Positions 36,525 through 46,511 of a DNA stretch of 64,000 nucleotides are shown piece by piece. The stretch comes from Cryobacterium sp. Y57 (GTDB taxonomy: Bacteria > Actinomycetota > Actinomycetes > Actinomycetales > Microbacteriaceae), in the NCBI RefSeq assembly GCF_002929505.1, contig NZ_PJJL01000070.1:186001-250000 (forward strand), given 5' to 3'. Made by a program: the position numbers and the translations under genes. The notes under the pieces were generated by a model that was not told the origin of the DNA, did not search any database, and saw nothing but the letters and a program-made list of their open reading frames with translations. Position 1 is the first letter of the stretch; every line of letters starts with the position of its first letter.

Positions 36525-36568
36525 AAAAAAGGCACCGCCCGTCACCCCAAAGGCCGACGGGCGGTGCC
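36525..36568 (-). terminator. Rho-independent terminator of the FKBP gene
   Basis: On the minus strand the 13-bp stem GGCACCGCCCGTC / GACGGGCGGTGCC (36531-36543 and 36556-36568) is followed by TTTTTTG. Confidence 0.88.
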
Positions 36569-36586
36569 CGGGTAAAAGGAACGTGT

Positions 36587-37579
36587 TTAGGCCTTCGGGC
36601 CGCCTTCGGAGGCGAGAATATCGATTACGAACACGAGGGTGTCGGTGCCCGAAATTCCCTGGGTGCCAGCTTCGCCGTAGCCGAACTCCGGCGGAATCAC
36701 GGCGATGACCTGCGAACCGACGGTCTGGCCGACGAGCGCTGCAGTGAAACCTTTGATCACGCCACCCGTCGGGAAGACGCTGTACGGGGATCGGCCCCAG
36801 GAGGAGTCGAAGGTTTTGCCGGTCGCCCAGATCACACCGGTGTAGGCCACTGCCACGTTCGCACCGTCGGCGACGACCTTCCCGTCACCCTTCTTCAGGG
36901 TGGAGATCTTCAGATCCGTGGGAGCCTCGGTGGCGGGAATGGTTACGGTCGGTGCGCCATCATCAGCAAGAGCGACCGTCGGGAGACCGGCCTCGGCAGG
37001 CAAGTCGGTTCCTGACGCCTTGGTAGGTACGGATTTGATCACCTTGATGACGTCCATGACGAAGATGACGGGCTCGCCCGCAGCGACACCGGTGGCGCCC
37101 TGATCACTGAAAGCATCCGCTGCTGTGCTTACAGTCACAATTCGCTCGCCTTCGACGGCGCAATTGGCTGATCGAATGAGACCATGCAGTAAACCAGTGT
37201 CGTTAATGGGAATGACGAGGCTTGCACCGTCAGTGGAGTAGGTCGTCGGCTGCACGACTTTCTCGGTCTTGGCGTTGTAGAGAGTGAGCGCGACTTCCAC
37301 GATCGAGTCTTTCTTAGCCGTGTCGGTTCCGGTTCCCTCAATCGCCACCGTGCGCTGGGTAGTGGTGGGGTCAAGCGGTGCATCGATCGCGATGTCGAGG
37401 GGCGCACCGAAATTACCGGTGACTTTGACGCTGTCGGAGAGTTTTCCCGGTTGCGTGCAGTCCGCCGATGGGGAACTGGCAGCAGCGGTATCCGTTGGCT
37501 GGGGGGTATCGCTGCTTCCGCAGGCGGTCAGCGCGAGCGTCAGGCCAACGATGGCGAGCAGGGCGGGAATCTTCGACAC
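36587..37579 (-). CDS. FKBP-type peptidyl-prolyl isomerase, lipoprotein
   Basis: A 330-residue exported protein. Lipobox LTAC with Cys20, then a Ser/Thr-rich linker. Two FKBP-like regions follow: a degenerate first one (residues 60-185) and a canonical second one with VAVAYTGVIWATGKTFDSSW, PTGGVIKGFTAALVGQTVGS and VIPPEFGYGEAG. It should help fold proteins outside the membrane. The start is GTG with AGAGG upstream. Its own terminator lies just downstream. Confidence 0.9.
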   Translation of the reverse strand: MSKIPALLAIVGLTLALTACGSSDTPQPTDTAAASSPSADCTQPGKLSDSVKVTGNFGAPLDIAIDAPLDPTTTQRTVAIEGTGTDTAKKDSIVEVALTLYNAKTEKVVQPTTYSTDGASLVIPINDTGLLHGLIRSANCAVEGERIVTVSTAADAFSDQGATGVAAGEPVIFVMDVIKVIKSVPTKASGTDLPAEAGLPTVALADDGAPTVTIPATEAPTDLKISTLKKGDGKVVADGANVAVAYTGVIWATGKTFDSSWGRSPYSVFPTGGVIKGFTAALVGQTVGSQVIAVIPPEFGYGEAGTQGISGTDTLVFVIDILASEGGPKA

Positions 37580-37724
37580 GGGGCCTCTTTCGAGAACGTA
37601 GCTGCAGGCAGGCTTTTTTTCGGTAGATGTCTGGTGGCGCGAACGCCCAAAGCCTTACTCTGCCACGGATCGCCTCTGAAGCGGCTGAGTGAATGCCCCG
37701 GCGTGCCGACCGAGCGGGGACCGA

Positions 37725-38318
37725 TCAGTCGTCGAGACCGCGGGCGATCAGGGCCTCACCCAGGGCATCCGCTGCGTAGAGCGAGCGCACGACCACCGGG
37801 ACGGCGATCGACAGGAGCGAGCCCCGCGTACCGCGAGCCGTGCGGGCTTCGAGCACCTCGCGCACGATGTCGCTCACCAACGGAATGCAGCGAATGGTGA
37901 GCGCGACGAGCAACCCCACCCGGTCGGCATCGATGAACCGGTGGAACGGTCGCAGCAGGGCCTGGAACGCTTCGAGCACGGCGGTGACCGTCGTGGTCAT
38001 CGTGAACAGGGCGGCGAGGGCTACTGCCACGAGCAGACGGCCGGCCATCAAAGCGGCGACCATCCAGCCGGAGAGCAATCCCTGGATTGGTACCGCGACC
38101 AGCAGGATCAGCAGAATTGGGGCGATCTGGGCTGTGGCCGCTCGCACCGGAACTCGCGCCAACAAAAACAACAGCACGACGCCGGCTGCCGCGCCGCCGA
38201 CGACCCACGGATTGGGCGAGATTCCGATCAGAACAACGCAGAGTGAGAGCAGAAACAGCTTGAGCAGGGTGGGCGCCCGGTGAATGAATGAGGTACCGGG
38301 GCTGTACAGGCCGATCAT
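37725..38318 (-). CDS. bioN: Biotin ECF transporter T component
   Basis: A 197-residue membrane protein with about five helices and the two EcfT signature turns (EARTARG near residue 160 and LIARG at the end) that couple to the ATPase. It lies 10 bases after bioM in the order bioY-bioM-bioN and completes the importer. Confidence 0.85.
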   Translation of the reverse strand: MIGLYSPGTSFIHRAPTLLKLFLLSLCVVLIGISPNPWVVGGAAAGVVLLFLLARVPVRAATAQIAPILLILLVAVPIQGLLSGWMVAALMAGRLLVAVALAALFTMTTTVTAVLEAFQALLRPFHRFIDADRVGLLVALTIRCIPLVSDIVREVLEARTARGTRGSLLSIAVPVVVRSLYAADALGEALIARGLDD

Positions 38319-38328
38319 GTGCCGCTGC

Positions 38329-39009
38329 TCACTGCAGCAGGGCGCGGTACGCCGCCAGGGACTGCGCGGGCGCGCCGTCAGCGACGACCGTGCCGTCCTC
38401 GATCACGATCACGCGGTCGAATTCTTCGACCAGGTGCAGGTGGTGGGTGACGACGATGACCTGCTGGGGAAGCGTGTGCAGTAGCTCTCCGATGCGCCGG
38501 GCATTTCGGGCGTCGAGCAGGGTCGTCGGTTCGTCGGCGACGACCGTGGCTGGACGTGCCACCAAAACGGCGGCGAGGGCGAGCAGTTGTTTCTGCCCGC
38601 CGGAGAGGCGGTGCGCTGGTTGCTCGGCGTGCTCGCTCAAACCAAATTGTTCCAGGGCGGCCGCCGTGCGCTCGGCGATCTCGGCGGGGGAGAGACCGCG
38701 TCGACGCAGGGTGAACGCCACGTCTTCCTGCACGGTGGGCATCACGATCTGGTTGTCGGGATTCGTGAAAATGAACCCCACCTTGCGGCGCACGTCGCGA
38801 GCATGGCGGGCCACGTTGAGCCCGTCCACCGTCACGGTGCCGCTCGTTGGAGTGACGAGCCCATTGATCATGCGCACGAGCGTGGATTTACCCGAGCCGT
38901 TCGCGCCGACGATGCCGATGCGGTGCTCGGTCAGGCTGAGATTCACGTTGCGCAGCACCCTGCGCTCACCGAATGACTGCCCGACCTGGTCGAAGCGTAT
39001 GGTGCTCAC
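38329..39009 (-). CDS. bioM: Biotin ECF transporter ATPase
   Basis: A 226-residue ABC ATPase. Walker A GANGSGKST near 34-42, Q-loop FTNPDNQ, signature RLSGGQKQ, Walker B ATVVADEPTTLLD and H-loop VVTHHLH. The FTNPDNQ loop is characteristic of EcfA. The gene overlaps bioY by 4 bases and probably forms a homodimer, since only one ATPase is encoded. Confidence 0.9.
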   Translation of the reverse strand: MSTIRFDQVGQSFGERRVLRNVNLSLTEHRIGIVGANGSGKSTLVRMINGLVTPTSGTVTVDGLNVARHARDVRRKVGFIFTNPDNQIVMPTVQEDVAFTLRRRGLSPAEIAERTAAALEQFGLSEHAEQPAHRLSGGQKQLLALAAVLVARPATVVADEPTTLLDARNARRIGELLHTLPQQVIVVTHHLHLVEEFDRVIVIEDGTVVADGAPAQSLAAYRALLQ

Positions 39010-39608
39010 GCTACCGGCCGGCGACCCTTCGCGATCAGACCCGGGTAGGCCTTGTGCACCTGACGGGCGACCAGAACGGTCGCGATGACCTTGATCAGGT
39101 CTCCGGGTATGAACGCGAGGTTCAGGCCGATCGTGGTCACGAGCGGCAGGCCGAGGTTGAGGGCCATGACGGGAATACCAACCAGGTAGACGGCGACGAT
39201 GCCGCCGAAGATCGTGGCGCCGAGGGCGGGCCAGAACGGGTATTTCGGCAGCAGGCGGGCGGTGAGGTATCCGGTGACGAAGGCACCGAGCAGCCAGCCG
39301 TACAGGTAGCCGGCGGCCGGACTGACTGTGAAGACGCCGATGCCGCCGCGAGCGCCGGCGAGCAAGGGGAGACCCACCGCTGTCAGAACGAGAAACAGCA
39401 GCACGGCGAGGGTTCCCTTGCGCGGGCCGAGAATCGCCCCGGCGAGCATCACGCCGAGGGTCTGCATGGTGATCGGTACCGGCCCGATGTTGAGGGGGCC
39501 CGGCAGGCCGAGCGCTGCGATGAGGGCGGCGAAGATAGCGATCTGGGCAAGATCACGGGCGGGCATAATGCGCCTTGTCGGGGCGCTCGAACGTGCGGTA
39601 TCGGTCAT
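39006..39608 (-). CDS. bioY: Biotin transporter substrate-binding subunit
   Basis: A 200-residue S-component with six membrane segments and the BioY signatures GPLNIGPVPITMQTLGVMLA and the RKGTLAVLLFLVLTAVGLPL stretch. It binds biotin and is the first gene of the bioYMN operon. This implies biotin uptake from the environment. I see no BirA box in the short upstream region. Confidence 0.92.
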   Translation of the reverse strand: MTDTARSSAPTRRIMPARDLAQIAIFAALIAALGLPGPLNIGPVPITMQTLGVMLAGAILGPRKGTLAVLLFLVLTAVGLPLLAGARGGIGVFTVSPAAGYLYGWLLGAFVTGYLTARLLPKYPFWPALGATIFGGIVAVYLVGIPVMALNLGLPLVTTIGLNLAFIPGDLIKVIATVLVARQVHKAYPGLIAKGRRPVA

Positions 39609-39694
39609 GGTTTCAAATCTAGAATTCGGCGCCCACCCGGCGCTGAAGAATATCTACAACAAAACACCGCGAACTGTAGAGGTCGTGATCGGGA

Positions 39695-41470
39695 TCACGA
39701 GCCAGCCGCCTCAATCGCATCCGCTGCCCGTACCAGGGCCAGGTGTGAGAGCGCTTGCGGGGTGTTGCCCATCTGGTGGCCGCTGGTCACGTCATACTCC
39801 TCGGAGAGCAGCCCGACATCGTTCACGAAGCCGAGCAACCGATCCATGAGCGCATTGGCGTCGTCACGTCGTCCCGACTTGGCGTATTGCTCGACCAGCC
39901 AGAAGGAACAAGCCAGAAACGGATGCTCACCCGGCGGCAGTCCGTCCACCGCGGCGTGGGTGCGGTAACGCAGCAGCAGCCCATCTCGCATGAGGTCTGC
40001 CTCGATCGCAGCCACGGTGCCGAGCATGCGTGGATCGGTAGGCGCACAAAAGCCGACCTGGGGGAGTACGAGGAGTGAGGCATCCACTTCGGTGCTGCCG
40101 TAGTACTGCACATAGCTATTTCGAGCCGCGTCAAAAGCGCGAGTCTCGATATCGGTGCGCACCTCGTCGCGCAGGGTCCCCCAACGGTCGAGCGGGCCGT
40201 CGAGGCCGTACTCTTCGATGCCGCGCACAGCGCGGTCGAAGGCGGCCCAGACCATTACCCGCGAATGCGTGAATTCGCGGGCTTGGCCGCGTACTTCCCA
40301 GATGCCCTGGTCGGCGCGGCGCCAGTTCTTCTCGAGAAAGCTCATGAGGGCGCGCTGCAACGGCCAAGAGAACTCGTTCTCGCGCACACCCGCAGCGCGG
40401 GCTGCGTGCAGGGCCACCATGACTTCGCCGATCACGTCGGACTGGAACTGGTCGACCGCGCCGTTACCCGCGCGCGCGGGGGAGGAACCTTTGTAGCCGG
40501 GTAGGGCGGTCAGCTCGTGCTCGGGCAGGTAGCGCTCGCCGGAGAGCCCGTACATGATCTGCACGTCGCCCGGGTCGCCGGCAATGGCGCGAAGCAGCCA
40601 GGCCCGCCAGCCGTCGGCCTCCACCTCGTAGCCGTGGCTGAGTAAAACCTCGAGCGTGAGCGAGGCGTCGCGGAGCCAGACATAGCGATAGTCCCAGTTG
40701 CGGGTGCCCCCGATCTGCTCAGGCAGCGAGGTAGTCGCGGCCGCCACAATGCCGCCGGTTCGCTCATGCGTCAGCGCACGCAGCACGAGTAGGGAACGAA
40801 CCACCTGGGCCCGTAAAGGGCCCTCATGGCTGCAACACGACGCCCATTTCTGCCACCAGGCGCAGGTCGCGGCATGGGCGGCATCGATGTCGATGGCGGG
40901 TGGAGTATCGCGGTGTGAGGGATACCAGGTCAGATGGGCGTCGACCGTGTCGCCAGCGGTGACATCGAAATGGGACACGTGGCGGTGGTCGGAGGCGCGC
41001 AGGGCAGGGCCGCGCACCACGATGGCGTCGGGCCCGGCGATCGCCACGAGGCCGCGCACCGACTCGCCCTTGAGCTGGCGCACCCATGGGATCGTCGTGG
41101 CATAGCCAAAGCGGATGCGCAGATCCTGGGTCATGTGCACCGTGCCGTTGATGCCGCGCACCCGGCGCACCAGATCGGCCCGGCCGTTACCGTGCGGCAT
41201 GAAGTCGAGTACCTCGACCTGGCCCGTTTTCGTGGTCCACACCGTCAACAGCACGAAGGTGTCACCCTGATAGCTGCGGGTGGCGGTGGCTTCTGCGTCG
41301 GCCGGTGCCAGCAGCCACCGGCCGTGGTTCTCGTTACCGAGTAGGGCTCCGAACATCGCAGCGGAATCGTAGCGTGGCAGGCAGAGCCAGTCGATGCTGC
41401 CGTCCCGACCGACAAGAGCCGCCGAATGGCAATCGCCGATGAGCGCGTAGTCCTCGATATTGAGTGCCAT
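39695..41470 (-). CDS. GH15 glucoamylase/trehalase-type glycoside hydrolase
   Basis: A 591-residue protein of the two-part GH15 plan: an N-terminal beta-sandwich (residues 1-230, starting IEDYALIGDCHSAALVGRDG) and an (alpha/alpha)6 barrel. Catalytic-region motifs are NWDYRYVWLRDAS and, near residue 556, LLSEEYD with the catalytic Glu. Actinobacterial members of this exact type include trehalases. The OtsA-OtsB fusion nearby makes trehalose turnover the best guess, with maltose- or dextrin-hydrolysing activity as an alternative. Cytoplasmic, no signal peptide. Confidence 0.82.
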   Translation of the reverse strand: MALNIEDYALIGDCHSAALVGRDGSIDWLCLPRYDSAAMFGALLGNENHGRWLLAPADAEATATRSYQGDTFVLLTVWTTKTGQVEVLDFMPHGNGRADLVRRVRGINGTVHMTQDLRIRFGYATTIPWVRQLKGESVRGLVAIAGPDAIVVRGPALRASDHRHVSHFDVTAGDTVDAHLTWYPSHRDTPPAIDIDAAHAATCAWWQKWASCCSHEGPLRAQVVRSLLVLRALTHERTGGIVAAATTSLPEQIGGTRNWDYRYVWLRDASLTLEVLLSHGYEVEADGWRAWLLRAIAGDPGDVQIMYGLSGERYLPEHELTALPGYKGSSPARAGNGAVDQFQSDVIGEVMVALHAARAAGVRENEFSWPLQRALMSFLEKNWRRADQGIWEVRGQAREFTHSRVMVWAAFDRAVRGIEEYGLDGPLDRWGTLRDEVRTDIETRAFDAARNSYVQYYGSTEVDASLLVLPQVGFCAPTDPRMLGTVAAIEADLMRDGLLLRYRTHAAVDGLPPGEHPFLACSFWLVEQYAKSGRRDDANALMDRLLGFVNDVGLLSEEYDVTSGHQMGNTPQALSHLALVRAADAIEAAGS

Positions 41471-41540
41471 CAGGCCATCCTGTCAGTTACAGGGTGAGAA
41501 TTCACCGACGATCTGGCATCATCGGTTGTGGCCGATGCGG

Positions 41541-42050
41541 TTAGACGACGAGGCGGGCCGACGCGAGCGTTGCGGAGGCCTTGTCAATCCAGGCGGCGGA
41601 GGCCGCAGCCAGGTCGTCGTCGCTCAGTTCAATCGACGTGGACTCGGCGAGTAGGGCGTCCACCGAGGCAGTGTTGGCCAGGGCAGCCCTGATTGGTGCA
41701 GCGTCCTGTGCGGGGACTTGGATCGCGGCCGCTTCGCTCCAGGTCGTGATTGGCGCGGGGGACCAGGTCAGAGCGGTCGGCTCCCCGCTGCTCTCGCCAC
41801 GCAGAGCGGATTGCTGGGTGGTGATCGCGTCGGTCAGCTCGGTCGCGATCTCCCTGGCTTTCAACCCGTGAAAAATGACCTCAGTGTCGTGCGCGCTGCG
41901 CGCCACCAGCGTCCAGGCGCCGTGCTCACCGACCAAGGCCGCGAGCTTGTCGTGCAGCAGTTCGAAAATTTCTTCGTCGCGCAGAACCGGGATGGAGGCG
42001 ACGCTCAGCGCAGCACTTGCGGCCAAACGTCGGCGTCGACGACCGAACAT
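41541..42050 (-). CDS. Hypothetical actinobacterial protein near trehalose genes
   Basis: A 169-residue protein with a basic start (MFGRRRRRLAASAALS) and an otherwise acidic helical body; no membrane segment is clear. The ATG follows GGAAAGGGG. Repeated patterns such as VLRDEEIFELLHDKLAALVG look like a small alpha/beta domain. It lies between the GH15 gene and the OtsA-OtsB fusion on the reverse strand. I do not recognise the family. Confidence 0.6.
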   Translation of the reverse strand: MFGRRRRRLAASAALSVASIPVLRDEEIFELLHDKLAALVGEHGAWTLVARSAHDTEVIFHGLKAREIATELTDAITTQQSALRGESSGEPTALTWSPAPITTWSEAAAIQVPAQDAAPIRAALANTASVDALLAESTSIELSDDDLAAASAAWIDKASATLASARLVV

Positions 42051-42166
42051 GACAAGCCCCTTTCCGGTGCACGTGTGCAGCTGAAATAAGCCGCTCTATA
42101 TTTTGGGTGAAAAGTCATCAATTCACCGGGGGACACGCCGCCGAACACGCCGATTGGGAGCTGAGT

Positions 42167-42355
42167 TCAGCTCTCAACCTGACGTTTATTCGCGTCTTCG
42201 ATGACTGTGCCGATGGCGACGGCGGCGCTCAGGCCCCAGCCGAGCCACAGCATCACGAGGCGCCAGTCCCGCGGGCCGTGCCGCGTAGCTTGGACGGTGT
42301 TCCAACCACCGGCGATAACGCCGATCATTGCGCTGCTGAATAAGAATTTTCGCAT
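42167..42355 (-). CDS. Small two-TM membrane protein
   Basis: A 62-residue protein with two hydrophobic segments, FLFSSAMIGVIAGGW and LVMLWLGWGLSAAVAIGTVI, joined by a charged loop. GGAGG lies 5 bases before the ATG at 42355, which decides the start over a GTG 78 bases upstream. It is transcribed divergently from the OtsA-OtsB fusion. Function unknown. Confidence 0.65.
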   Translation of the reverse strand: MRKFLFSSAMIGVIAGGWNTVQATRHGPRDWRLVMLWLGWGLSAAVAIGTVIEDANKRQVES

Positions 42356-42460
42356 GTGTTCCTCCGGCATCAGGTTACCCGGGAATAGGCGTGGTCCGAC
42401 TGGTAACCTTAGAGCTGCAACAAAGGTGTGCACCTCCGGTGTGCCCGGAACGGATGATCC

Positions 42461-44731
42461 ATTACAACTTCAGCCGAGCCCACACGGTCACTGGTCGACC
42501 CGCCCGCCGTAGCATCCGCGCCTGCCCCCGCCGGCACGTACACTTTCGTCGTCGTCTCCAACCGGCTGCCGGTGGATTACGAAGAGGCCGAGGATGGCGC
42601 CGTCACCTGGCGTACCTCGCCCGGCGGGCTGGTCACCGCGCTTGAACCGCTGATGCGTTCCTCGCATGGAGCCTGGGTCGGCTGGCCGGGTGTCGCCGCC
42701 CGCGATTTTGAACCGTTCGAAAATGACGGGATCTCGCTCGTGCCGGTGCGGCTCGATGAAGCCGACATCGAGGATTACTACGAGGGTTTCTCCAACGACA
42801 CGCTCTGGCCGCTCTATCACGACGTTATCGCTCCGCCGAGCTTTCACCGCGAAACGTGGGAAGCGTACATCACCGTCAACCGCCGATTCGCAGCGGCTGC
42901 TGCTGCAGTCGCTGCCCCGGGCGCAACGGTCTGGGTGCACGACTACCAGCTGCAGCTTGTGCCGCGCATGCTGCGCGAAGCCCGCCCCGACCTCGTCATC
43001 GGTTTCTTCAATCACATTCCCTTTCCGCCATATGGAATATATGCGCAGTTGCCGTGGCGCAAACAGATTTTGCACGGGTTGCTCGGCGCGGACGTGATCG
43101 GCTTCCAGCGCAGTGCCGACGCCGGTAACTTCTCCCAGGCGGTACGTCGTCTTTACGGCTACCCCACCCGCGGCGTCGTCATCGACGTGCCGACCAGTGA
43201 GAGCGGCCACAATGGAGACTTCCGCCGCGTCGTCGCCAAACACTTTCCCATCTCGATCGACTCGGCCGGCTACGAAGAACTAGCCCGGCGCCCCGACATT
43301 CAAGCCCGGGCTCGCCAAATTCGCGAAGACCTCGGCAATCCCAAAACACTGATGCTCGGCGTCGACCGGCTCGATTACACCAAGGGCATCGGCCACCGCA
43401 TCAAGGCCTTCGGTGAGCTGCTCGCCGACGGCCGGTTGAGCGTTGAAGACGTCACCCTGGTGCAGGTTGCCAGCCCGTCACGCGAACGCGTCAGTACCTA
43501 TATGGCCCTGCGCGACGAGATCGAGCTCGCCGTCGGCCGGCTCAACGGCGATTTCTCCACTATCAGTCACACTGCCATCAGCTACCACCACCACAGTTAT
43601 CCGCGCGAAGAGATGGTCGCGATGTACCTCGCCGCCGATGTCATGCTCGTCACCGCCTTGCGCGACGGCATGAACCTGGTCGCCAAAGAGTATGTGGCCG
43701 CGCGCTTCGACGTTGACGGAGTGCTTGTGTTGAGCGAGTTCGCCGGCGCCGCCGATGAACTCAAACAGGCGATTCTCATCAATCCGCACGACATTGACGG
43801 TACTAAGGATGCCATCGTGCGGGCGATCGAGATGCCACAACGGGAGCGGACGCGCCGCATGCGGTCGTTGCGACGCAAAGTCGCCGAAAACGATGTCGCC
43901 GTCTGGTCGGCTTCCTTTTTAAGAGCGCTTACCGGCGCCGCCGCCGTGCCCGCCGGAATTTCCGACGACCTCGACCTGGCCCTGCAGGGCATTGCCAGCG
44001 CCGAGAACCTGCTCATCGCCCTCGACTTCGACGGCACCCTGGCGCCCCATGTCGACCATCCCGAAGACGCCCGTGCCATCGCCGGCAACCGGGAAGCCGT
44101 GCAGGCCCTGCTTGACCTGCCGGGCGTGCGAGTCGCGCTCGTCTCCGGACGGGCCCTGGTGAGCCTGCAACACGTCGCCCAGCCGCAGAGTTCGGTGCTG
44201 CTCACCGGCTCGCACGGCATCGAGGTGCAGCTGGACACTCCCGGGATCGAGCTCAACCTGCTTTCCACCGAGCTCGAGCAACTCGATACCCTCGCCCGAG
44301 TGCTCGAGAGCATCTCCGGCGGGATCGCCGGCACCACAATCGAGCGCAAACCCGCTGGCCTGGCCCTGCACACTCGCCTCGCAACCGAGGAAGACGGCGA
44401 GAGGGCCGAACGCCAGGCGCGCGAGCAACTGGGCGATCAGCTGCCCGGGCTGACCGTTCGAGAAGGTAAGAACGTGCTCGAATTCTCGGTGCGGTCGAGC
44501 ACCAAGGGCGACGCCCTGAAGAAGCTGCGCGACTACACCGGTGCCGACCGCGTGTTCTACGCCGGTGACGACGTGACCGACGAGGATGCCTTCGGGGTTT
44601 TGCGGGACGACGACCTTGGGCTCAAAATCGGGCAGGGTGCCACTCTCGCGAGTTACCGGGTGCGCAGCCCGCACGAGGTAACCCAGGTGCTGGTGCGTAT
44701 CGCGGAGCTCCGCGCTGCCCAGGCGCGTTGA
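42461..44731 (+). CDS. otsA-otsB: Trehalose-6-phosphate synthase/phosphatase fusion with non-standard start
   Basis: A 756-residue fusion if started at ATT 42461. The GT20 synthase half has SNRLPV (Arg35, the glucose-6-phosphate contact), [25 protein letters not shown] and [14 protein letters not shown]. The HAD phosphatase half starts near 515 with [14 protein letters not shown] (522-526) and ends with [12 protein letters not shown]. It makes trehalose from UDP-glucose and glucose-6-phosphate. No ATG, GTG or TTG exists upstream of the SNRLPV box in this frame. GTG 42572 comes after the essential Arg. Reading [12 protein letters not shown] from ATT 42461 looks natural, and CTG 42491 is another option. 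Confidence 0.85.
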   Translation: MTTSAEPTRSLVDPPAVASAPAPAGTYTFVVVSNRLPVDYEEAEDGAVTWRTSPGGLVTALEPLMRSSHGAWVGWPGVAARDFEPFENDGISLVPVRLDEADIEDYYEGFSNDTLWPLYHDVIAPPSFHRETWEAYITVNRRFAAAAAAVAAPGATVWVHDYQLQLVPRMLREARPDLVIGFFNHIPFPPYGIYAQLPWRKQILHGLLGADVIGFQRSADAGNFSQAVRRLYGYPTRGVVIDVPTSESGHNGDFRRVVAKHFPISIDSAGYEELARRPDIQARARQIREDLGNPKTLMLGVDRLDYTKGIGHRIKAFGELLADGRLSVEDVTLVQVASPSRERVSTYMALRDEIELAVGRLNGDFSTISHTAISYHHHSYPREEMVAMYLAADVMLVTALRDGMNLVAKEYVAARFDVDGVLVLSEFAGAADELKQAILINPHDIDGTKDAIVRAIEMPQRERTRRMRSLRRKVAENDVAVWSASFLRALTGAAAVPAGISDDLDLALQGIASAENLLIALDFDGTLAPHVDHPEDARAIAGNREAVQALLDLPGVRVALVSGRALVSLQHVAQPQSSVLLTGSHGIEVQLDTPGIELNLLSTELEQLDTLARVLESISGGIAGTTIERKPAGLALHTRLATEEDGERAERQAREQLGDQLPGLTVREGKNVLEFSVRSSTKGDALKKLRDYTGADRVFYAGDDVTDEDAFGVLRDDDLGLKIGQGATLASYRVRSPHEVTQVLVRIAELRAAQAR

Positions 44732-44762
44732 CCCGGCTCGGCAAGGTTCTAGACTCGGAAGC

Positions 44763-46457
44763 ATGCCTGAGATCGATGTGAAACCCCGTAGCCGCGACGT
44801 GACCGATGGAATCGAGGCCACCACATCTCGTGGAATGCTCCGTGCAGTCGGTATGGGCGATGCGGACTGGGACAAGCCCCAGATCGGTATTGCGAGCTCG
44901 TGGAACGAGATCACACCGTGCAACCTGTCGCTCGACCGCCTCGCGCAGGCGGCGAAGGAGGGCGTGCACTCCGGCGGCGGCTACCCGCTGCAATTCGGTA
45001 CCATCTCGGTCTCCGACGGCATATCGATGGGTCACGAAGGTATGCATTTCTCCCTCGTCTCCCGGGAAGTCATCGCTGACTCGGTCGAGGTCGTCATGCA
45101 GGCCGAACGGCTCGATGGCAGCGTGCTGCTCGCCGGCTGCGACAAGTCGCTGCCAGGCATGCTCATGGCCGCCGCTCGACTCGACCTTGCGAGCGTGTTC
45201 CTCTACGCCGGATCGATTGCGCCGGGCTGGGTCAAACTCTCCGACGGCACCGAAAAAGACATCACCATCATCGACTCGTTTGAAGCGGTCGGCGCGGTCA
45301 AGGCCGGCCGGATGAGCGAAGCGGATGCCAAGCGCATCGAGTGTGCGTTTGCTCCCGGCGAGGGTGCCTGTGGTGGCATGTATACCGCGAACACCATGGC
45401 CAGCGTCGCGGAAGCCCTCGGAATGAGCCTGCCCGGCTCGGCGAGCCCGGCATCCGCTGACCGTCGCCGTGACTATTTCGCCCGACGCTCGGGCGAAGCC
45501 GTCGTCAACATGCTGCGCCTTGGCATCACCGCCCGCGACATTCTCACCCGCAAGGCGTTTGAGAACGCCATTGCCGTGGCCATGGCCTTCGGTGGCTCGA
45601 CCAACGTCGTGCTGCACCTGCTCGCCATCGCGCGTGAGGCCGAGGTCGAGCTCACCCTCGACGACTTCAACCGTATCGGCGACCAGGTTCCGCACATTGG
45701 CGACCTGAAGCCCTTCGGCAAGTACGTCATGAACGACGTCGACCGCCAGGGCGGCGTTCCCGTCGTCATGCGCGCGCTGCTGGAGGCCGGCCTCATTCAC
45801 GGTGATGCTCTCACCGTGACCGGCAAGACCGTGGCCGAGAACCTCGCCGAGATCGACCCGCCCGACCTCGATGGGGAGGTGTTGCGAACGCTCGACAACC
45901 CCATTCACAAGAGCGGTGGCATCACCATCCTCAAGGGCACTTTTGCCCCCGAGGGTGCCGTCGTGAAGACCGCTGGATTCGACGCCGCCGTCTTCGAGGG
46001 ACCGGCACGGGTCTTCGAGCGAGAACGTGCGGCGATGGATGCCCTGACCGAAGGCAAGATCTACGAGGGTGACGTTGTCATCATCCGCTATGAAGGCCCC
46101 AAGGGCGGGCCGGGAATGCGCGAGATGCTCTCGATCACTGCCGCCATCAAGGGCGCAGGGCTCGGCTCCGATGTACTACTATTAACGGACGGTCGATTCT
46201 CAGGCGGCACAACCGGACTGTGCATCGGCCACATAGCACCCGAAGCGGTGGACGCAGGTCCAATCGCCTTCGTGCGCGATGGGGATCTGATACGGGTCGA
46301 TATCGCAGCTCGCACGCTTGACCTACTGGTCGCACCTGCTGAGTTGGCCGCCCGCCGAGAAGGCTGGGCGCCGCTTCCCCCGCGTTATACCCGTGGCGTC
46401 CTCGCCAAGTACGCCAAGCTCGTGCACTCAGCCGCCGAAGGCGCCATCACTGGGTGA
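44763..46457 (+). CDS. ilvD: Dihydroxy-acid dehydratase
   Basis: A 564-residue enzyme with iron-sulfur ligand cysteines in EITPCNLS (Cys53), [11 protein letters not shown] (Cys126) and [14 protein letters not shown] (Cys203). It dehydrates dihydroxyisovalerate and dihydroxymethylvalerate, the third step of valine, leucine and isoleucine synthesis. It stands first in the ilvD-ilvB-ilvN-ilvC run, 31 bases after otsA-otsB and 54 bases before ilvB. Length is normal and the gene intact. Confidence 0.94.
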   Translation: MPEIDVKPRSRDVTDGIEATTSRGMLRAVGMGDADWDKPQIGIASSWNEITPCNLSLDRLAQAAKEGVHSGGGYPLQFGTISVSDGISMGHEGMHFSLVSREVIADSVEVVMQAERLDGSVLLAGCDKSLPGMLMAAARLDLASVFLYAGSIAPGWVKLSDGTEKDITIIDSFEAVGAVKAGRMSEADAKRIECAFAPGEGACGGMYTANTMASVAEALGMSLPGSASPASADRRRDYFARRSGEAVVNMLRLGITARDILTRKAFENAIAVAMAFGGSTNVVLHLLAIAREAEVELTLDDFNRIGDQVPHIGDLKPFGKYVMNDVDRQGGVPVVMRALLEAGLIHGDALTVTGKTVAENLAEIDPPDLDGEVLRTLDNPIHKSGGITILKGTFAPEGAVVKTAGFDAAVFEGPARVFERERAAMDALTEGKIYEGDVVIIRYEGPKGGPGMREMLSITAAIKGAGLGSDVLLLTDGRFSGGTTGLCIGHIAPEAVDAGPIAFVRDGDLIRVDIAARTLDLLVAPAELAARREGWAPLPPRYTRGVLAKYAKLVHSAAEGAITG

Positions 46458-46511
46458 TCTCGCGCACGGGTAAGCCCAAACCCATCGATTCGAAGTAGGG
46501 ACTCAACGACC

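Noticed and set aside
42572..44731. GTG 42572 as the start of the OtsA-OtsB fusion
   Set aside because: It would remove the conserved SNRLPV segment containing the substrate-binding arginine, which is encoded immediately upstream in the same frame.
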